Source: Lunularia cruciata (Eukaryota > Streptophyta > Marchantiopsida > Lunulariales > Lunulariaceae). Taken from it: a DNA stretch of 64,000 nucleotides. Both the position numbers and the translations under genes were made by a program. The DNA lies in the NCBI GenBank assembly GCA_948567375.1, contig OX419757.1:75895836-75959835 (forward strand), read 5' to 3'. This document shows positions 1 to 11,616 of this stretch, piece after piece. A model generated the notes under the pieces. That model saw nothing but the letters and a program-made list of their open reading frames with translations, was not told the origin of the DNA and searched no databases. Within the stretch, counting starts at the first letter, position 1. Every line of letters starts with the position of its first letter.

Positions 1-1735
1 ACCTCTTGAATTCTGGGATCATTTCCCGTCCATTGACAGATAGTCGTTGAATGTTGACCCTCCCACACGAAGTGCCTACGCACTGAAGGTATAAATGCGA
101 CTTTAAGTACTCGTAAGTCAGGACACACATCAGACTTTCTTGCCTCAGTGACCTCAAGAATCGTTGTTGGTAATGAGAGTGAAACTTTCATGCCGCAGGT
201 ATAGGTGTGTCCTTTTTGGTCCTTTTGAAGTTTCAAACATTGGGTACTCAATTCCAGTATCGCCGCGTGATGATATGTTCAGTGACACAAACTTCATTTA
301 AGGAAGAGTATTTCACTCCAGAAGATTCGGATTGGAACGAAATTGCCAAAGCCCCAAAAAATCCGTGAAGAATCTCGAGTTGCATCTAAGACCTGTTCCA
401 AGAACAGTGATGTCGGCTTGATCTATCTTCTATTGAGCAGGTTGCAACTGCGTGCTCTTCGGCCACGCTATTATCATGCAAGGGAGAGCACCCAAGAGCT
501 ACAAAGGGGAAAAAATAAAAATTCATAATCATCAAATTTGCATGGAGCAAAGCAAATTCGATCTGGTTCATACTATACTTGGCCCATTATTGTTGCAGAT
601 ATCTTGTCAAATGCAACGAGCTATGGATACGCACATCGTATCTCTTATAAACACCGTAAAGAAAATCTGTACCTTTGGGTCCTACAGAGAGATAACCTAC
701 AGTAGAGTAGAGACCATAGTTTACCTTGGAACTAAAAAAGAAAGGCGACCGCGTGTGATAAAAGAAAGAGGAAAAGGCGACCAAGTAGAACACATGAAGG
801 TTAACAAGAAAGATGGAAGACCGATCAAACGTATAAGGAAAAGACATGCGGTAAAATTCCTACTAAAATACTAATGGGGCTAAGCCCCGATAATATGTTA
901 CCTTGGAACTTACTGTTGATCTTGACACGATCAGGAGAACGCCCTATGCCCCCCTACTTACCAGGTTGACTGATTCGCTTTAGAAGGACCAAACATGGTA
1001 GACTATACCGTCTACTGTAGCTTGCACACAACGACATCAGAGTCCAGAACCAATCAGTTCAATGTCTTTTAGCAGATCCTTGGATGGATCGATCCATCGG
1101 AAACAGCTCTCACACAGACCATCCGATGAAAGAGCCTGCCATGTTTGACTGAGCCAGCGGTTCCTGAGACACTCCAACGACCCAACAACTCGATCAGTCC
1201 AACGGGTTGCGGTTCTTGATCGTTTACTTCATAACTGAGCGTAACAGAGCCCTCAGCATCCGTAGGTTACCAACTGTGTTGCACCTCCATTTCAACATCG
1301 GTTGCATGCATTGTCTCCTAGATTTTCGGCATATCCAACGGATTTGGTACCCGACGTGGTGAGCACACGCTTCTCGCCCTACGACGTGTGCGTTGTTCTT
1401 GCTTCGCGTGTGCCCTACTGCAGCCACCAGCTCCTCGTCTGTTTCTAGGAATACCGCATGTTACGACAAACACCGCGTGCAATATATTATCCAACTAGTT
1501 ACTCTCCACGTGGCAGATTTTGATTCACTGGGCAGGAAAATGTGTGTTTGGCACGGTTATTCAGATTATATTATTGGATGTTCAGCATGGGGCAGGTTGC
1601 AAATTCACGAATACAGAAGGTCAAAAATTTTACTATCTCGGATATATATCCTGCGCTTGCGCTTATTTATTGCGCTTAGGTGCCTGCACTTCTGCTTGCC
1701 TTTTCTTTTCAATTTCCATTTCTCTTCTTATGTGT
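1..1735. other. No gene recognised; left flank
   Basis: Several open frames of 60-166 codons exist here on both strands, but none shows a recognisable motif, a domain or a convincing splice pattern. The only structure I can assign is an R1 repeat fragment near 740-895, described separately. The stretch is best treated as intergenic sequence. Confidence 0.5.
740..895 (+). repeat. R1 dispersed repeat, leading-end fragment
   Basis: The words AGGCGACCA, TAGAACACATGAA and GATGGAAGACC occur here in the same order as in the R1 copies at 2.85 kb and 57.0 kb. They are followed by the 13-base palindrome GGGGCTAAGCCCC at 876-888. The similarity stops after the palindrome, so this is a truncated copy. 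No coding capacity is visible. Confidence 0.5.
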
Positions 1736-1737
1736 TT

Positions 1738-2075
1738 TGTTCCTCTAGCCTTGCAATTTTTTGTTCCTCTAGCCTTGGAGTTATATGGAGCTATGGACAT
1801 GGCTTGACACATTTGTCCGGAAGTGCACGAGAGCTTATCATGTTAAACGCCAGGGGTACCACTCTCATTCTCATACTTTGTAATATATTTTAGACAATAT
1901 GTGACCATTGCTCTACCGAGTGCAATGGCTGGTGTAATCCATACGAGAGCAATCACATTAGGTGATGTTTCTTTGGATGCTCCAGTTGCGTGTAGACTAT
2001 ACGACTTGCATAGCTTGAATATCTTAGATGTTGTAGGGCAAATTTCTCATATAGACTCTATTGGGGCTTCATTTT
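1738..2075 (-). repeat. R1 dispersed repeat, copy in minus orientation
   Basis: Read on the minus strand this contains both R1 modules. Module A runs from AGCCCCAATAGAGTCTATATG through the words GCTATGCAAGTCGTA and GGAGCATCC to the trinucleotide-rich ATCACCTAATG block. Module B contains the GAGAGTGGTACCCC, TGACAAATGTGTCAAG and TAGAGGAACAAA words. Matching copies lie at 3.1-3.5, 57.0-57.5 and 60.2-60.4 kb. It is non-coding and I do not recognise the family. Confidence 0.6.
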
Positions 2076-2079
2076 TTCT

Positions 2080-2845
2080 GCCTTCTTCTTAGTTTTTTCT
2101 ACATTCCCACTACTTATGAGCGGCACTTTAAGGGGGCAACCCAGTTTGCCTTAGCACTTCTGAGTTTTCAATCAGAAACTTTGTACGAGGGGTATTGACA
2201 ATTGCTCAGCTACTTCGGCACTATTGAAGTCGTAGGTGTTTTCATGGAAGTTTACTATGGCCTCCTTCTACTTCCCTTTGTTGTTTAGTGTCTCAGGACT
2301 CAAACGTCCATATAGCTTGTTGCGATATAATTTATATCATGTCCTCTTTCTCTTCGGTCCCGTTACCCTGGTACACTTCAACACGTCTCTACAACCACAC
2401 CATCCAATAGCTCTTGCATTGCTCCACTCCTCCATTCCCCATTAATTCCCTCCCTAATATTTTTCCTTCCTGATTCTTGGTTTGACCTCTCACGTCTACA
2501 GTAATCCTACCTGACTCCAACACACTTTTTTTATTGTTATCATTCATGCATTGCATATTGGTAGTCTATTACATAGCATTTCTTATTTCTCACAACCATT
2601 TGCATAGATGTTCTCAATTTCACATTGTTCACTGGTCTGTTAGCCATATATTATTCTCAATTTGTTTCAATTATGCCTTTGCTTCAAGTTACATTTTATG
2701 CATCCTACCTTATGGATTTATCACTATTCTAGCATTGTAAATCATGTACATCTTGCTTATTGATCATTTGCATTTCATGACTTCTAGATAACCCATTCCC
2801 AAAATGGCTTTTGCTCTCATACCTCTATATATAAAAAATATTTTT
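2080..2845. other. No gene recognised; T-rich spacer
   Basis: This is pyrimidine-rich, low-complexity DNA between two R1 copies. Short open frames near 2236-2445 and 2534-2740 are T-rich readings with no motif. Nothing else can be supported. Confidence 0.5.
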
Positions 2846-3061
2846 AAATAAAAAAGGTGGCCATATAGAACACATGAAAGATGGGAAGACCTCATGAAGC
2901 CTACAAAGGGAGAGACAAAAGAGGTAAAATGGGGCTAAGCCCCAATAGTCTCAATATGAGAAATCTACTCTATTCCACCTAAGATATCCGAGCTATGCAA
3001 ATCATAAGGTCTACAAATTACTGGAGCATCCGAAGAAGAAGCATCACCTATTTAAAATAAT
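2846..3061 (+). repeat. R1 dispersed repeat, module A
   Basis: Plus-orientation copy of R1 module A: the leading GGCCATATAGAACACATGAAA word, the perfect palindrome GGGGCTAAGCCCC at 2931-2943, then words corresponding to AATCTACTCTATT, GATATCCGAGCTATG, and GAGCATCCGAAGAAG. The same order occurs at 57.05-57.19 kb. Module B does not follow in this orientation. Instead an inverted copy starts about 60 bases downstream, so the two form a head-to-head pair. Confidence 0.65.
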
Positions 3062-3119
3062 GGAAAATGGTGCACTAATAATAATAAGAGTGTAATGTGA
3101 CTTCTAGCCTTAAAGTCAT

Positions 3120-3540
3120 GGGGCAATGAATATTGTATTTCATATATGTGTCGGGGGGCGCATGAGTTGTAATGGCAAGTGAGTAGTAATAAGCATATAG
3201 AGTATAGAGGGAGATCACCTCTTTGTTTCTCTAACCTTCAAGTTATATGGAACAATGAATATGAAATTTGAGACACGTGTCAAAGAGTGTATGAAAACAT
3301 ATCATTTTGATGTCAAAGGTATCTCTTTCAAGCTTATCTTTTACAACATATTTTCAAATGCGTATGTGCATTACTCTCCTATGGATTGCATCAGCAATCC
3401 ATAGGAGATGTAATCCATTTATGATGTTTTTTTGGATGCTCCCTTTGTTTGTAAATCATACAACTTGTATATCTTAGATATCTTAGGTGTTTAAGAGAAG
3501 AAATCTCTTATCTATCCTATTAGGACTTAGCTTTATTTCA
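3120..3540 (-). repeat. R1 dispersed repeat, modules A and B, inverted
   Basis: Read on the minus strand, 3540 to 3360 gives a diverged module A and 3300 to 3120 gives module B, including the word CCATATAACTTGAAGGTTAG and AACAAAGAGGTGA. The same module B text stands at 57.39-57.44 kb and 60.28-60.34 kb. A local hairpin (CCTATGGATTGC with GCAATCCATAGG, 3380-3407) lies at the module junction. Non-coding. Confidence 0.6.
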
Positions 3541-3606
3541 CCTCATATGTCTTTTCCAACCGGATCTTCTGATCTTTCTTGTTATGACATGTGGTCGCTT
3601 TCTCAT

Positions 3607-4198
3607 TGTAATACCAATAGCTAGACATATTATCTAGAGGTGAAAATTTGCTTGGTAACATCTACAAGGATTTTAAATATGATTGATTAAGTAGATCAGA
3701 TAGAGGTATCACCAAAAGAATACTTCTACTAATAAGGCAGAAGCCAAAAATAGCTTGAAAACTTTAGAGCCAATTTTGGAGGCCTAAACAGATTAATTAA
3801 GCCTTGAAAGTGGAGACAATTGCATCCCTTTGGAGGAAAAAGGCTTATTTCTTCCTTGTTTGTCTCATCAAGAGCTTTCCAATGGTACCTCACCCATGTG
3901 ATTTTGAGCTTCTTATAGGAAGATTCCCTAAAGATTCCCTTGGGTCAAACCTATTTGACCAACTAGATAGGACAAGGACCGACGTGGTACCCATCCATGC
4001 AACTAATCTAGGGGTTGTGCTCACTAACATGTCACCAATCCATATATCTGATCCAAGGGTGGAGCTTCCTTTGAGAGGATCCTCTTTGCTATATAATAAA
4101 GTCAAGGTGCTCCTTTGGAGCAACGGAGTATTGAGTGTGAAGCTTTGTGTTTCTTCTCATGTGTTTTGCTTAAGGTCTCCTATTCTTGGAAGATTACA
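3607..4198 (+). repeat. E1 5' LTR (family A, short form, 592 bp)
   Basis: It starts TGTAATACC and ends GATTACA, with a TATA-like CTATATAATAAAG near 4089, about 110 bases before the end. It matches LTRs at 8004-8701, 10889-11616, 12900-13632 and (inverted) 30119-30709. Unlike the long-form LTRs it has only one copy of the leading roughly 155-bp segment that contains the words GGTAACATC, TATCACCAAAAG and ACTTCTACTAATA. The end is fixed by the primer site that follows directly. Confidence 0.85.
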
Positions 4199-4199
4199 A

Positions 4200-4214
4200 T
4201 GGTATTAGAGCAGG
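4200..4214 (+). promoter_or_regulatory. E1 primer-binding site (tRNA-Met initiator type)
   Basis: TGGTATTAGAGCAGG follows the LTR end by one base. It differs at one base from the plant initiator-tRNA-Met complement TGGTATCAGAGC, so it is the minus-strand priming site for reverse transcription. Confidence 0.75.
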
Positions 4215-4803
4215 CATTTCAATCCAAGAGAGTGGATCACCCCTCTTAGAGGAACATGGGCTAATGAGATTGAGTAATTTTGATGATAAAAACTATAGTG
4301 CAATTGATAGATGAGGAGTGTGTTAGAGAGAAGATGGGATGGAGGCTTTGAGAGTATAGTATCTAACACCATGATTTTGTTCTTGAATTCACATCAAGAT
4401 TATATACATCCAGCATGAGCAAGTGAGAGTATATCTTGTTTTCTATTTTGGAGCAGAGTTCATGGATATAGTGATGAATTCACCAAAGTTGGTGATTTGC
4501 TTGTGGTGATCTACAATAAAGAGTGGGATTTGACAATCTACATTCTATTATGATGGATTTGAATCTACCAAATCCTCTCCCTTTCAACACTCAAGTAGAA
4601 ATCTGTTATGTGGTTAGACCAAAAATAATGTTTAGGGATTTTGTAGTCCACAATTTTGGTGAGAAATATTATTAATGAGTGATAGCCTCTGAAGTCCCAA
4701 TAGTCTGTTCCCCCTCTTGAGTTATCATATTAACGCTCTATTGAAGTAGTGATTGAGCAATTGTTATGTGTATGAATCAAGGATCTATTGTTGTAGGAGT
4801 TGA

Positions 4804-5765
4804 TGTAAGGAATGCAAGGGATGCTTAACAAGTTTTGTGAGATCAAGATGACCATGGATGCATTGCAAAATCAAGTATGTACCTTCAAGAATGATCAAGC
4901 AATGCATGAAGGAGAATCATCCCAAAACCTAGTACTAATGGCCAAAGTACATAGAGAGTCACTCATGCCAATGACACCGACCTTGGTCAACAATGAAGCC
5001 ACATCTTACTATAGATGAAGACATGCAATATCTAGCCTTACAAGGGACAATGTTCCATGGTAGTAATGGAGAACTAGATTTCAAGAATGAATTGATACTT
5101 TTGATTGTTCACAATTGAAATCACCAATCATTCCGCATGCATGTTTGCATGTGGGTACTTGATCAATAACGCACTTACATGGTATGATGTTTGCAAAAAA
5201 TCAATGTTTTCACAAGGAAGATAGGTCACTTGGACGGCCATGCAAGAAGGGCTACTAAAGAACTTTCAATCCGTGGAGTCTATGCAGATGACCTAAACCC
5301 CACTATGGAAGTTGAAGTAGAAAAATAGTGTACAAGCATATGTGGAGGTATTCCTTGATCTACAGGTCACAATTATTAACATGAGTCCAACAAAAGCTCT
5401 GGACAATTTCAAATGAGGGTTAAAAGAGAAAATCCACCAAGAAGAAATTTTACAAAATCCTCACACTATTTTTGAAGCCATTGCTTGTGCTCAAAGAATA
5501 GCAAGGGCGCTTGGAGGAAGTGAAGGGGTTGTCTCAACTCAACATTATTGGAATGAAACATAACACTTGAGTGGATCAATTGGGCACCATTTGGTTTCAA
5601 TAACAAGGAGCACAACCCGCTCTAAGGAGATCAAGGATGGGTCAAAGAAAGGAGAGATGGGATCCCACAAGGAGAAGAGACTAGAGCAAAAGAACATTGT
5701 TATTACAATTGTGGCTGAGTTGGGCACCTAGCATTAATTATTGTACTCATTTTCTTAGAGGCCCT
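4804..5765 (+). pseudogene. E1 gag, decayed
   Basis: Reads in parallel with the better preserved gag of E2 at 9305-10350: the opening block on dimer-like coiled text (TMDALQNQVCTFKNDQAMHE, 4812-5018), a central capsid-like part and a zinc-knuckle remnant near 5700 (YNCG then VGHL). The first cysteine of the CCHC knuckle has become tyrosine, and several stops and indels break the frame. Gag would package the RNA. This copy cannot make it. Confidence 0.65.
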
Positions 5766-5944
5766 TGACTTCCATATCTTTGAAAAACATGGAGAGACAA
5801 ATTGAAGAAGAGGAGGCAAAAATCACATCAAAAAACAAAGATTGCCATGAAATGTACCTCACGGCCTTATTGGCTCAATGGTGAAGAAAAAAATTAGGGG
5901 AAAGAAAAGGACAGGTATGCAAAGATTGAGGAAAATAAAGTCAT

Positions 5945-6260
5945 AAGTGATTGTTGTAAATGGAGTCCTAGAAGGAAATAAAGTGAGAGTATTAATAGAC
6001 CCTAAAGCAACATAGAATTTCTTGTCTTGCTTTGTTGCAATAAGGTTGGGGATAAATCTAGGTTAGGATGAGAATGAAGAAGTAGAATTACCTAATGGGC
6101 AAACAAAGAGGATTGGGTCATACATAGAAAGGTAACACTCTTTGTATGAAAGTATTAGGAAGCAATTGAATGGCGAGTGATATGGTTAGCTTGTTATGAT
6201 GCAATCTTAGGTATATCATGGATAGAGCATTACAACCCTATGGTCAATTGAAGGAAGAAA
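5945..6260 (+). pseudogene. E1 retroviral-type protease, decayed
   Basis: In parallel with E2 10480-10823, the text corresponds to an aspartic protease with the VLIDP-A-TENFL block in place of the catalytic DSG/DTG motif. The E1 copy has at least two in-frame stops. The serine of the catalytic triplet is a proline here as in E2, so it was probably changed in a common ancestor or is a subfamily trait. Confidence 0.6.
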
Positions 6261-6329
6261 AAAGTGAGAACTCACCAATGGAATATCATTGGGGTTAAAG
6301 AGAGAAGACACAAGCAAGAATTATCTCTC

Positions 6330-7800
6330 TATGTCATAGGGACAACAATTATCTATAAGACAGATAGATGTTTCATGGGCCTAATAAGAGAAATCCAAAA
6401 TGCATAGCTCGATGTACAAGTTCTTGAGAAATTGAAAGATGTGGTCAATGAATTTCAAGATGTCTTCTTGGATGACCTATGTTCAAGATTACCACCAAAA
6501 AAGAGAAGAAATCATAAAATTGAGATAATTCTTGGAAAGACACCTCCTTGTAAGGCCCCATATTATCTATCACCTCATGAGTTGGAAGAGTGTAAAGCTT
6601 AAATCAAGGATATGCTACAGAAAGGGTTTATCCAACCTAGCATATCACCATATGTGGCTTTTGTCTTGTTTTTGAAAAAAAGGATGGTATAATGCACATG
6701 TGCATTGACTATGAGGGCCTAAATCAACAAAAAACAAAGAATAAATACCCCTTATCCTACATGGATAACCTATTTGATCGACTCAATGGAGCAAAACACT
6801 TCACTAGACTTGACCCACAAAGCAATTAAAACCAAATCTAGATTGCGGGGAAAGATGTCCATAAAATTACCTTTTCAACAAGGTATGGTCACTTTGAGTA
6901 CCTAGTAATGTCATTTGGCCTCATCAATACACTGGCCACTTTCATGAGTTTGATGAATGACAGATTTCATCCATACTTGGATAAAATTTGTTATCATTTT
7001 CCTAGATGACATCATTGTTTATAGTAGGAAAATGATGGAACACAAGCAACATTGCAAGAAGTCTTCTATATTCTATGACAAAAACACTTGTATGCCAAAA
7101 TCTCAAAGTGCAAGTTTGGCAAGTCTGAAGTAGACTACTTGGGGTATGGAATAAGTGAAAAAATATCCAATTGTTAACAAATAAAATAGAAATGGAGCAC
7201 TCTAAAAGATCAGACTCAACTCAAGAGTTTTGGGATTGATAAGGTTCTATTATTGATTTTTCAAGGACTTTCAAGGTTGCACAACCTCTAATGGCACTAC
7301 TTGACAAGGGAAAGAAGTGGATGTGAGGAACCACGCAAGAATTGGTCTTTTAGGAATTGAAAGATGCATTACTACATGCACCAATCTTGAAATGGTATGA
7401 CCCAGAACATCCAATCAAGTTGGCAATAGATGCATCAAGCATAGCAATAGGAGCAATCCTACAACAAGAATGGGATGAAAGATGGCACCCAATTGCATAT
7501 TTCTCTCAAAAGCTATTATCAGCATTCTACCAGTAATATCACTACCAATAATAACTATCACACCACCAAACAAGAAGATTTGACCATTGTCCTTACAACC
7601 AAGCATTGGAAGCATTATCTTGGCGAGAAGGCATTTGTAATGGAGATAGACCATAAACCTCTAGTCTACCTCAAGACATAGAGAAATCTATCTCATTGAT
7701 AGATTTGGTGGGCAGAGTGGTGACAAAGGTTCAACATGAAAATCACATATGTGGAAGGCAAGAAGCAAATTGTAGATTCATTTACCCAAATGCCAATGGC
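6330..7800 (+). pseudogene. E1 reverse transcriptase and RNase H, decayed
   Basis: The RT fingers and palm can be followed from about 6480 to 7180. They include a CIDYEGLNQQ block near 6700, a YLVMSFGLINT block near 6900 and the catalytic FLDDIIVYS near 7000-7030. RNase H follows to about 7680 with the DASS motif near 7430 and the AYFSQKLL block near 7495. Several frameshifts and stops are present. The end corresponds to the linker before integrase and is cut by E2 at 8003. Confidence 0.75.
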
Positions 7801-7998
7801 AAACAATATGGTGGTAGAGGTTAAGATGAACCTTGAATTTTGGCCAAGGATCCATGCTGCTACAAAAATTGGCCCATAGATTTCAGGAGCTCAATCATCT
7901 AAAGGCATCACCTATACCCAAGGGCTTGCTTTTCAAGATGGCAAGTTGTGGATTCCGGATGGCACGGATGTAAGAACCACAATCATAGCAAAATGTCA

Positions 7999-8003
7999 TG
8001 ATT
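7999..8003. repeat. Target-site duplication of E2, left copy (TGATT)
   Basis: The five bases TGATT immediately precede the E2 5' LTR and are repeated at 13633-13637 immediately after the E2 3' LTR. A 5-bp duplication is what Ty3/gypsy integrases generate. Confidence 0.85.
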
Positions 8004-8701
8004 TGTAATACCAAGAGCTAGCCATACGATCTAGATGTGAAATTTGGTTTGGTAACATCTAGAATGATGTTATACATGATGGTCAAAATAGATCAGATAG
8101 AAGTATCACCAAAAGAGTACATCTACTAATAGAGTAGAAACCGAAATAGACTTGAGAACCTTAGAACCAATAACTAGATATATATTTAAAGGTGAGAATT
8201 GGTTTGGTAACATCTGGAAGGATGTTATACATGATGGACTAAAAAGATTAGAAAAATTTATCACCAAAAGGGAACTTCTACTAATAGAGTAGGAACCAAA
8301 ATATGCCTGAAATCTTTGAAGTCAATTTTGGAGGCCTAAACGGATGAATTAGGCCTCAAAAATGTGCAAATGCTTCTCCCAATAGAGGATAGTTTGGCCT
8401 TCAATAGTACCTTACATGATTCTGAGACTCCTACAGGAAGATTCCCTAAAAGATTCTCTATGGTCAAAGCTTGTTTGACCAACCAGATAGGACGTAGATC
8501 AACATGTCACCCATCCAAGTAAGTAATCCAAGGGTGGAGCTTGCTGACATGTCACCTATCTGTGTGCCTAATCCTATGGTAGAGCTTCCTTGGAGGAGAT
8601 CCTCTTTGTCTATATAATAAAGAGAAGGTGCTCCTTTGGGGCACCAAATGTTGAGTGTGTAATTTGTGTTTTCTCTCTTCTCTTGTCCTCAAAGTATTAA
8701 A
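8004..8701 (+). repeat. E2 5' LTR (family A, long form)
   Basis: It begins TGTAATACC and ends with TATTAAA, a decayed TTACA terminus. The leading segment is present twice in tandem (about 8010-8165 and 8166-8320): both copies contain GGTAACATCT, GATGTTATACATGATGG, a CACCAAAAG word and CTTCTACTAATAGAGTAG or its variant. The CTATATAATAAAG TATA-like motif lies near 8611. Confidence 0.85.
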
Positions 8702-8702
8702 A

Positions 8703-8716
8703 TAGTATCAGAGCGA
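8703..8716 (+). promoter_or_regulatory. E2 primer-binding site
   Basis: TAGTATCAGAGCGA follows the LTR by one base. It matches the initiator-tRNA-Met site TGGTATCAGAGC with one change in the second base. Confidence 0.75.
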
Positions 8717-9304
8717 GTGTTTAGTCCAAGAGAGTGGATCACCCCTCTTGGAAGAGCATGAACTACTAGAACTGAGTAATTTGAGGTGGAGAACATAGAG
8801 TAATTGCTAGACTTAGGAAGGACTTTAGAGAGCGGATGGGATGGATGCACCAAGAGGATAATTTCCCGCACCTAGCTTTCCATTCTTGAATCCATTCCAC
8901 ATCAAGGTTATGTACATCTAGCGTGAGCAAATGAGGGTATTGCTAGTTTATCACTTTGGTGTAGAATTCATGGATAGGGTGATGAACTCACCAAACCCGG
9001 TGAATTCTACCTATGGTGATATATGACAAGGAGTGGGATTTGACAATCTACATTCTATTATGATAATATGGATGTGAATGTCCCAAATCCTCTCCCTTTC
9101 AACACTCAAGTAGAAATCCGTTATGTTGTGAGACCAAAAGTGATGTTTAGAGATTTTGTGGTTAGGAATTTTGGCGAGGAGTATTAGCAACGAGTGATAG
9201 CTTTTGAGGGCCTAATGGTAGTTCCCATAGTTTGTGTGCCTTCTAGAGTGATCATATTGACTCTGTATTGAAGTAGACATTAGCAATTGAGTGTTGTAGG
9301 AACC

Positions 9305-10350
9305 ATGGATCCGCAATTGCAAGAGCTGGTGCAAGGAATGCAAGGGATGTTGAATGAATTTTGAGAGATTAAGATGACCATGGAGACATTACAAAGTCAA
9401 GTGCAAATCCTCAAGAACAATCAAGCCATGCAAGAAGAAGAGCCGTCTCAAAACCCAATACCTACGACTGAAGTACTTGGAGAGGCACTTGTGCCTACAA
9501 ACCCTATCAATGATGAAGCCACATTGCTACTCCGGATGAAGAAGACCTGCAACATCAAGCCTTACAAGGGGCAGTGTATGATGGGAGTAGTGGAAAATTG
9601 GATCTCGAGAATGAATCAATATTTCTGATTGTTCTCAACAAAGATCATGGAGCATGCTGCAAGCGTGTTTGCATGTGGGTACTTGACCGATAAAGCCCTC
9701 ACATGGTATGATGCTTGGGAATGATCCATGTTGGTAGAGAGAAGGGAGGTCACATGGACAACAATGCAAGAAGGATTGCTAAAGAATTTCCAATTGGTGG
9801 ATTTTGTGCAGATGGCTTGAACCCAACTATGGGGATTGAGACACAAGAATAGCGTACAAGAGTATGTGGAGGCATTTATGGATCTACAAGTTGCAATAAC
9901 CAACATGAGTCCAGCAGAGGCTCTTGACAATTTCAAACAAGAGTTAAAGGAGCGGATTTGCCAAGAAGTCATGGTGCAAAATCCTCGCACAATATTTGAA
10001 GCCATTGCTTGTGCATAGAGAATAGCATGAGCATTGGGTGGAGGTGAAGTTGTAGTTCTACCCCAACATTATTGGGCAAAAATGCCACACATAGGTGGAC
10101 CAGTACCGATGGAATTGGGCAACCTTCAATTTCAAGATCGAGGAGCACGACCATTCAAGGGGAGCGTAGATGGGTAGAAGAACAAAGAGATGGAGTCCCA
10201 CGAGGAGAAGGAACTTGAGGAGAACAACATTGTTGTTACAATTGTGGCCGTATTAGGTACATATCTACCAACTGTTGCACTCATTTTCCTAGAGGCCCTC
10301 GGCCTTTCTACAAGCAATCTTTGAACAACATAGAGAGGCACATTGAAGAG
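9305..10350 (+). pseudogene. E2 gag with zinc knuckle
   Basis: The ATG at 9305 (MDPQLQELVQGMQGM) opens the frame, which meets a TGA near 9361. Open blocks continue at 9374-9628 and 9836-10018. The second contains the capsid-like QEYVEAFMDLQVAITNMSP. A zinc knuckle near 10225-10270 reads CYNCG, then the position of the histidine is tyrosine, then a cysteine and THFPRGP. This knuckle is characteristic of plant Ty3/gypsy gag. Stops at several points make this copy non-functional. Confidence 0.75.
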
Positions 10351-10479
10351 GAGGAGGTATGAATCACTTCAAAAAACAAAGATTGCCAATAAATGTACCT
10401 CGTTGCCTTAATGGCTCAATAAGAAAGAAGAGAAGCGAGGGAAAGAAGAAGACTAATGTGCAAAGATCCTGAAAGGCAA

Positions 10480-10823
10480 CCCGACAATTGATTGTCGTGA
10501 ATGGAGTCCTAGAAGGCAATCAAGTGAGAGTATTAATCGATCCAAGAGCAACAGAGAATTTCTTATCTTGCTCTGTTGCAAGAAGATTGGGAATGGGTCT
10601 AGAGAGAGATAGGAGTGAAGAAGTAGAGTTACCTAACGGGCAAATAAAGAGGATTGAATCATTATCTAGACGAGTAACACTCTCGGTAGGAGAATATCAA
10701 GAAGCAATTGAGTGGCAAGTGATACAATTAGCTCGTTATGATGCAATCTTAGGCATGCCATGGATAGAGCATTACAATCCGATGATAGATTGGAGGAAGA
10801 AAGTAGTGAGAACCCACCAATAG
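10480..10823 (+). pseudogene. E2 aspartic protease region
   Basis: An open stretch of 111 codons contains a beta-rich aspartic-protease pattern: VNGVLEGNQVRVLIDPRAT (catalytic triplet DPR where DSG or DTG is expected), NFLSCSVARRLG, and the flap-to-end block DAILGMPWIEHYNP, which is a signature of plant gypsy protease. The frame closes at a TAG just after the conserved WRKK block. The solo LTR then interrupts pol at 10889. Confidence 0.8.
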
Positions 10824-10888
10824 TCAATCATTGGGATTAAAGAAAAAATCACCCAAGTAGGATTTGCCTCTATATGTCATAGGGACGG

Positions 10889-11616
10889 TGTAATACCAAC
10901 CATATGATCTAGATGTGAAATTCAGTTTGGTAACATCTAGAATGATGTTATACATGATGGTCAAAATAGATCAGATAGAAGTATCACCAAAAGAGTACTT
11001 CTACTAATAGGGTAGAAACCAAAATAGACTTGAGAACCTTAGAACCAATAGCTAGACATATGATTTAAAGGTGAGAATTGGTTTGGTAACATGTGGAAGA
11101 ATGTTACACATGATGGACTAAACAGATTAGAAAGAGGTATCACCAAAAGGGGACTTCTACTAATAGAGTAGGAACCAAAATATGCCTGAAATCTTTGAAG
11201 GCAATTTCGGAGGCCTAAACGGATGAATTAGGCCTCGAAAATGTGCAGATTCTCCCCCCATTGGAGGAAAGGCTGGCCTTCCCTCCCCCCTGCTTTGTCT
11301 CATCGAGAGCTTTCCAATGGTACCTTACGTGATTCTGAGATTCCTACAGGAAGATTTCCTAAAACATTCCCTCCGGTCAAAACTTGTTTGACCAACCAGA
11401 TAGGACCTAGACCAGACAAGTCACCCCTCCAAGTAAGTAAACCAAGGGTGGAGCTTGCTGACATGTCACCTATTTATGTCCCTAATCCTATGGTGGAGCT
11501 TCCTTGGAGGAGATCCTCTTTGTTAATATAATAAAGAGAAGGTGCTCCCTTGGGGCATCAAATGTTTGAGTGTGCAATTTGTGTTTTTTCTCTGCTCTTG
11601 TCCTTGGAGTATTACA
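10889..11616 (+). repeat. Family A solo LTR inside E2 pol (728 bp)
   Basis: A full long-form LTR (TGTAATACC to ATTACA) with the leading segment duplicated. It is flanked by GACGG at 10884-10888 and again at 11617-11621. The empty-site text can be read in E1 near 6342: the bases on the two sides of this LTR join to give the same protease-RT linker sequence that E1 has uninterrupted. This is a clean insertion followed by LTR-LTR recombination that removed the internal region. Confidence 0.92.

Noticed and set aside
452-874. Plus-strand open frame of 140 codons near the left edge
   Set aside because: Its second half lies in an R1 repeat copy and the first half shows no motif or codon pattern; not called as a gene.
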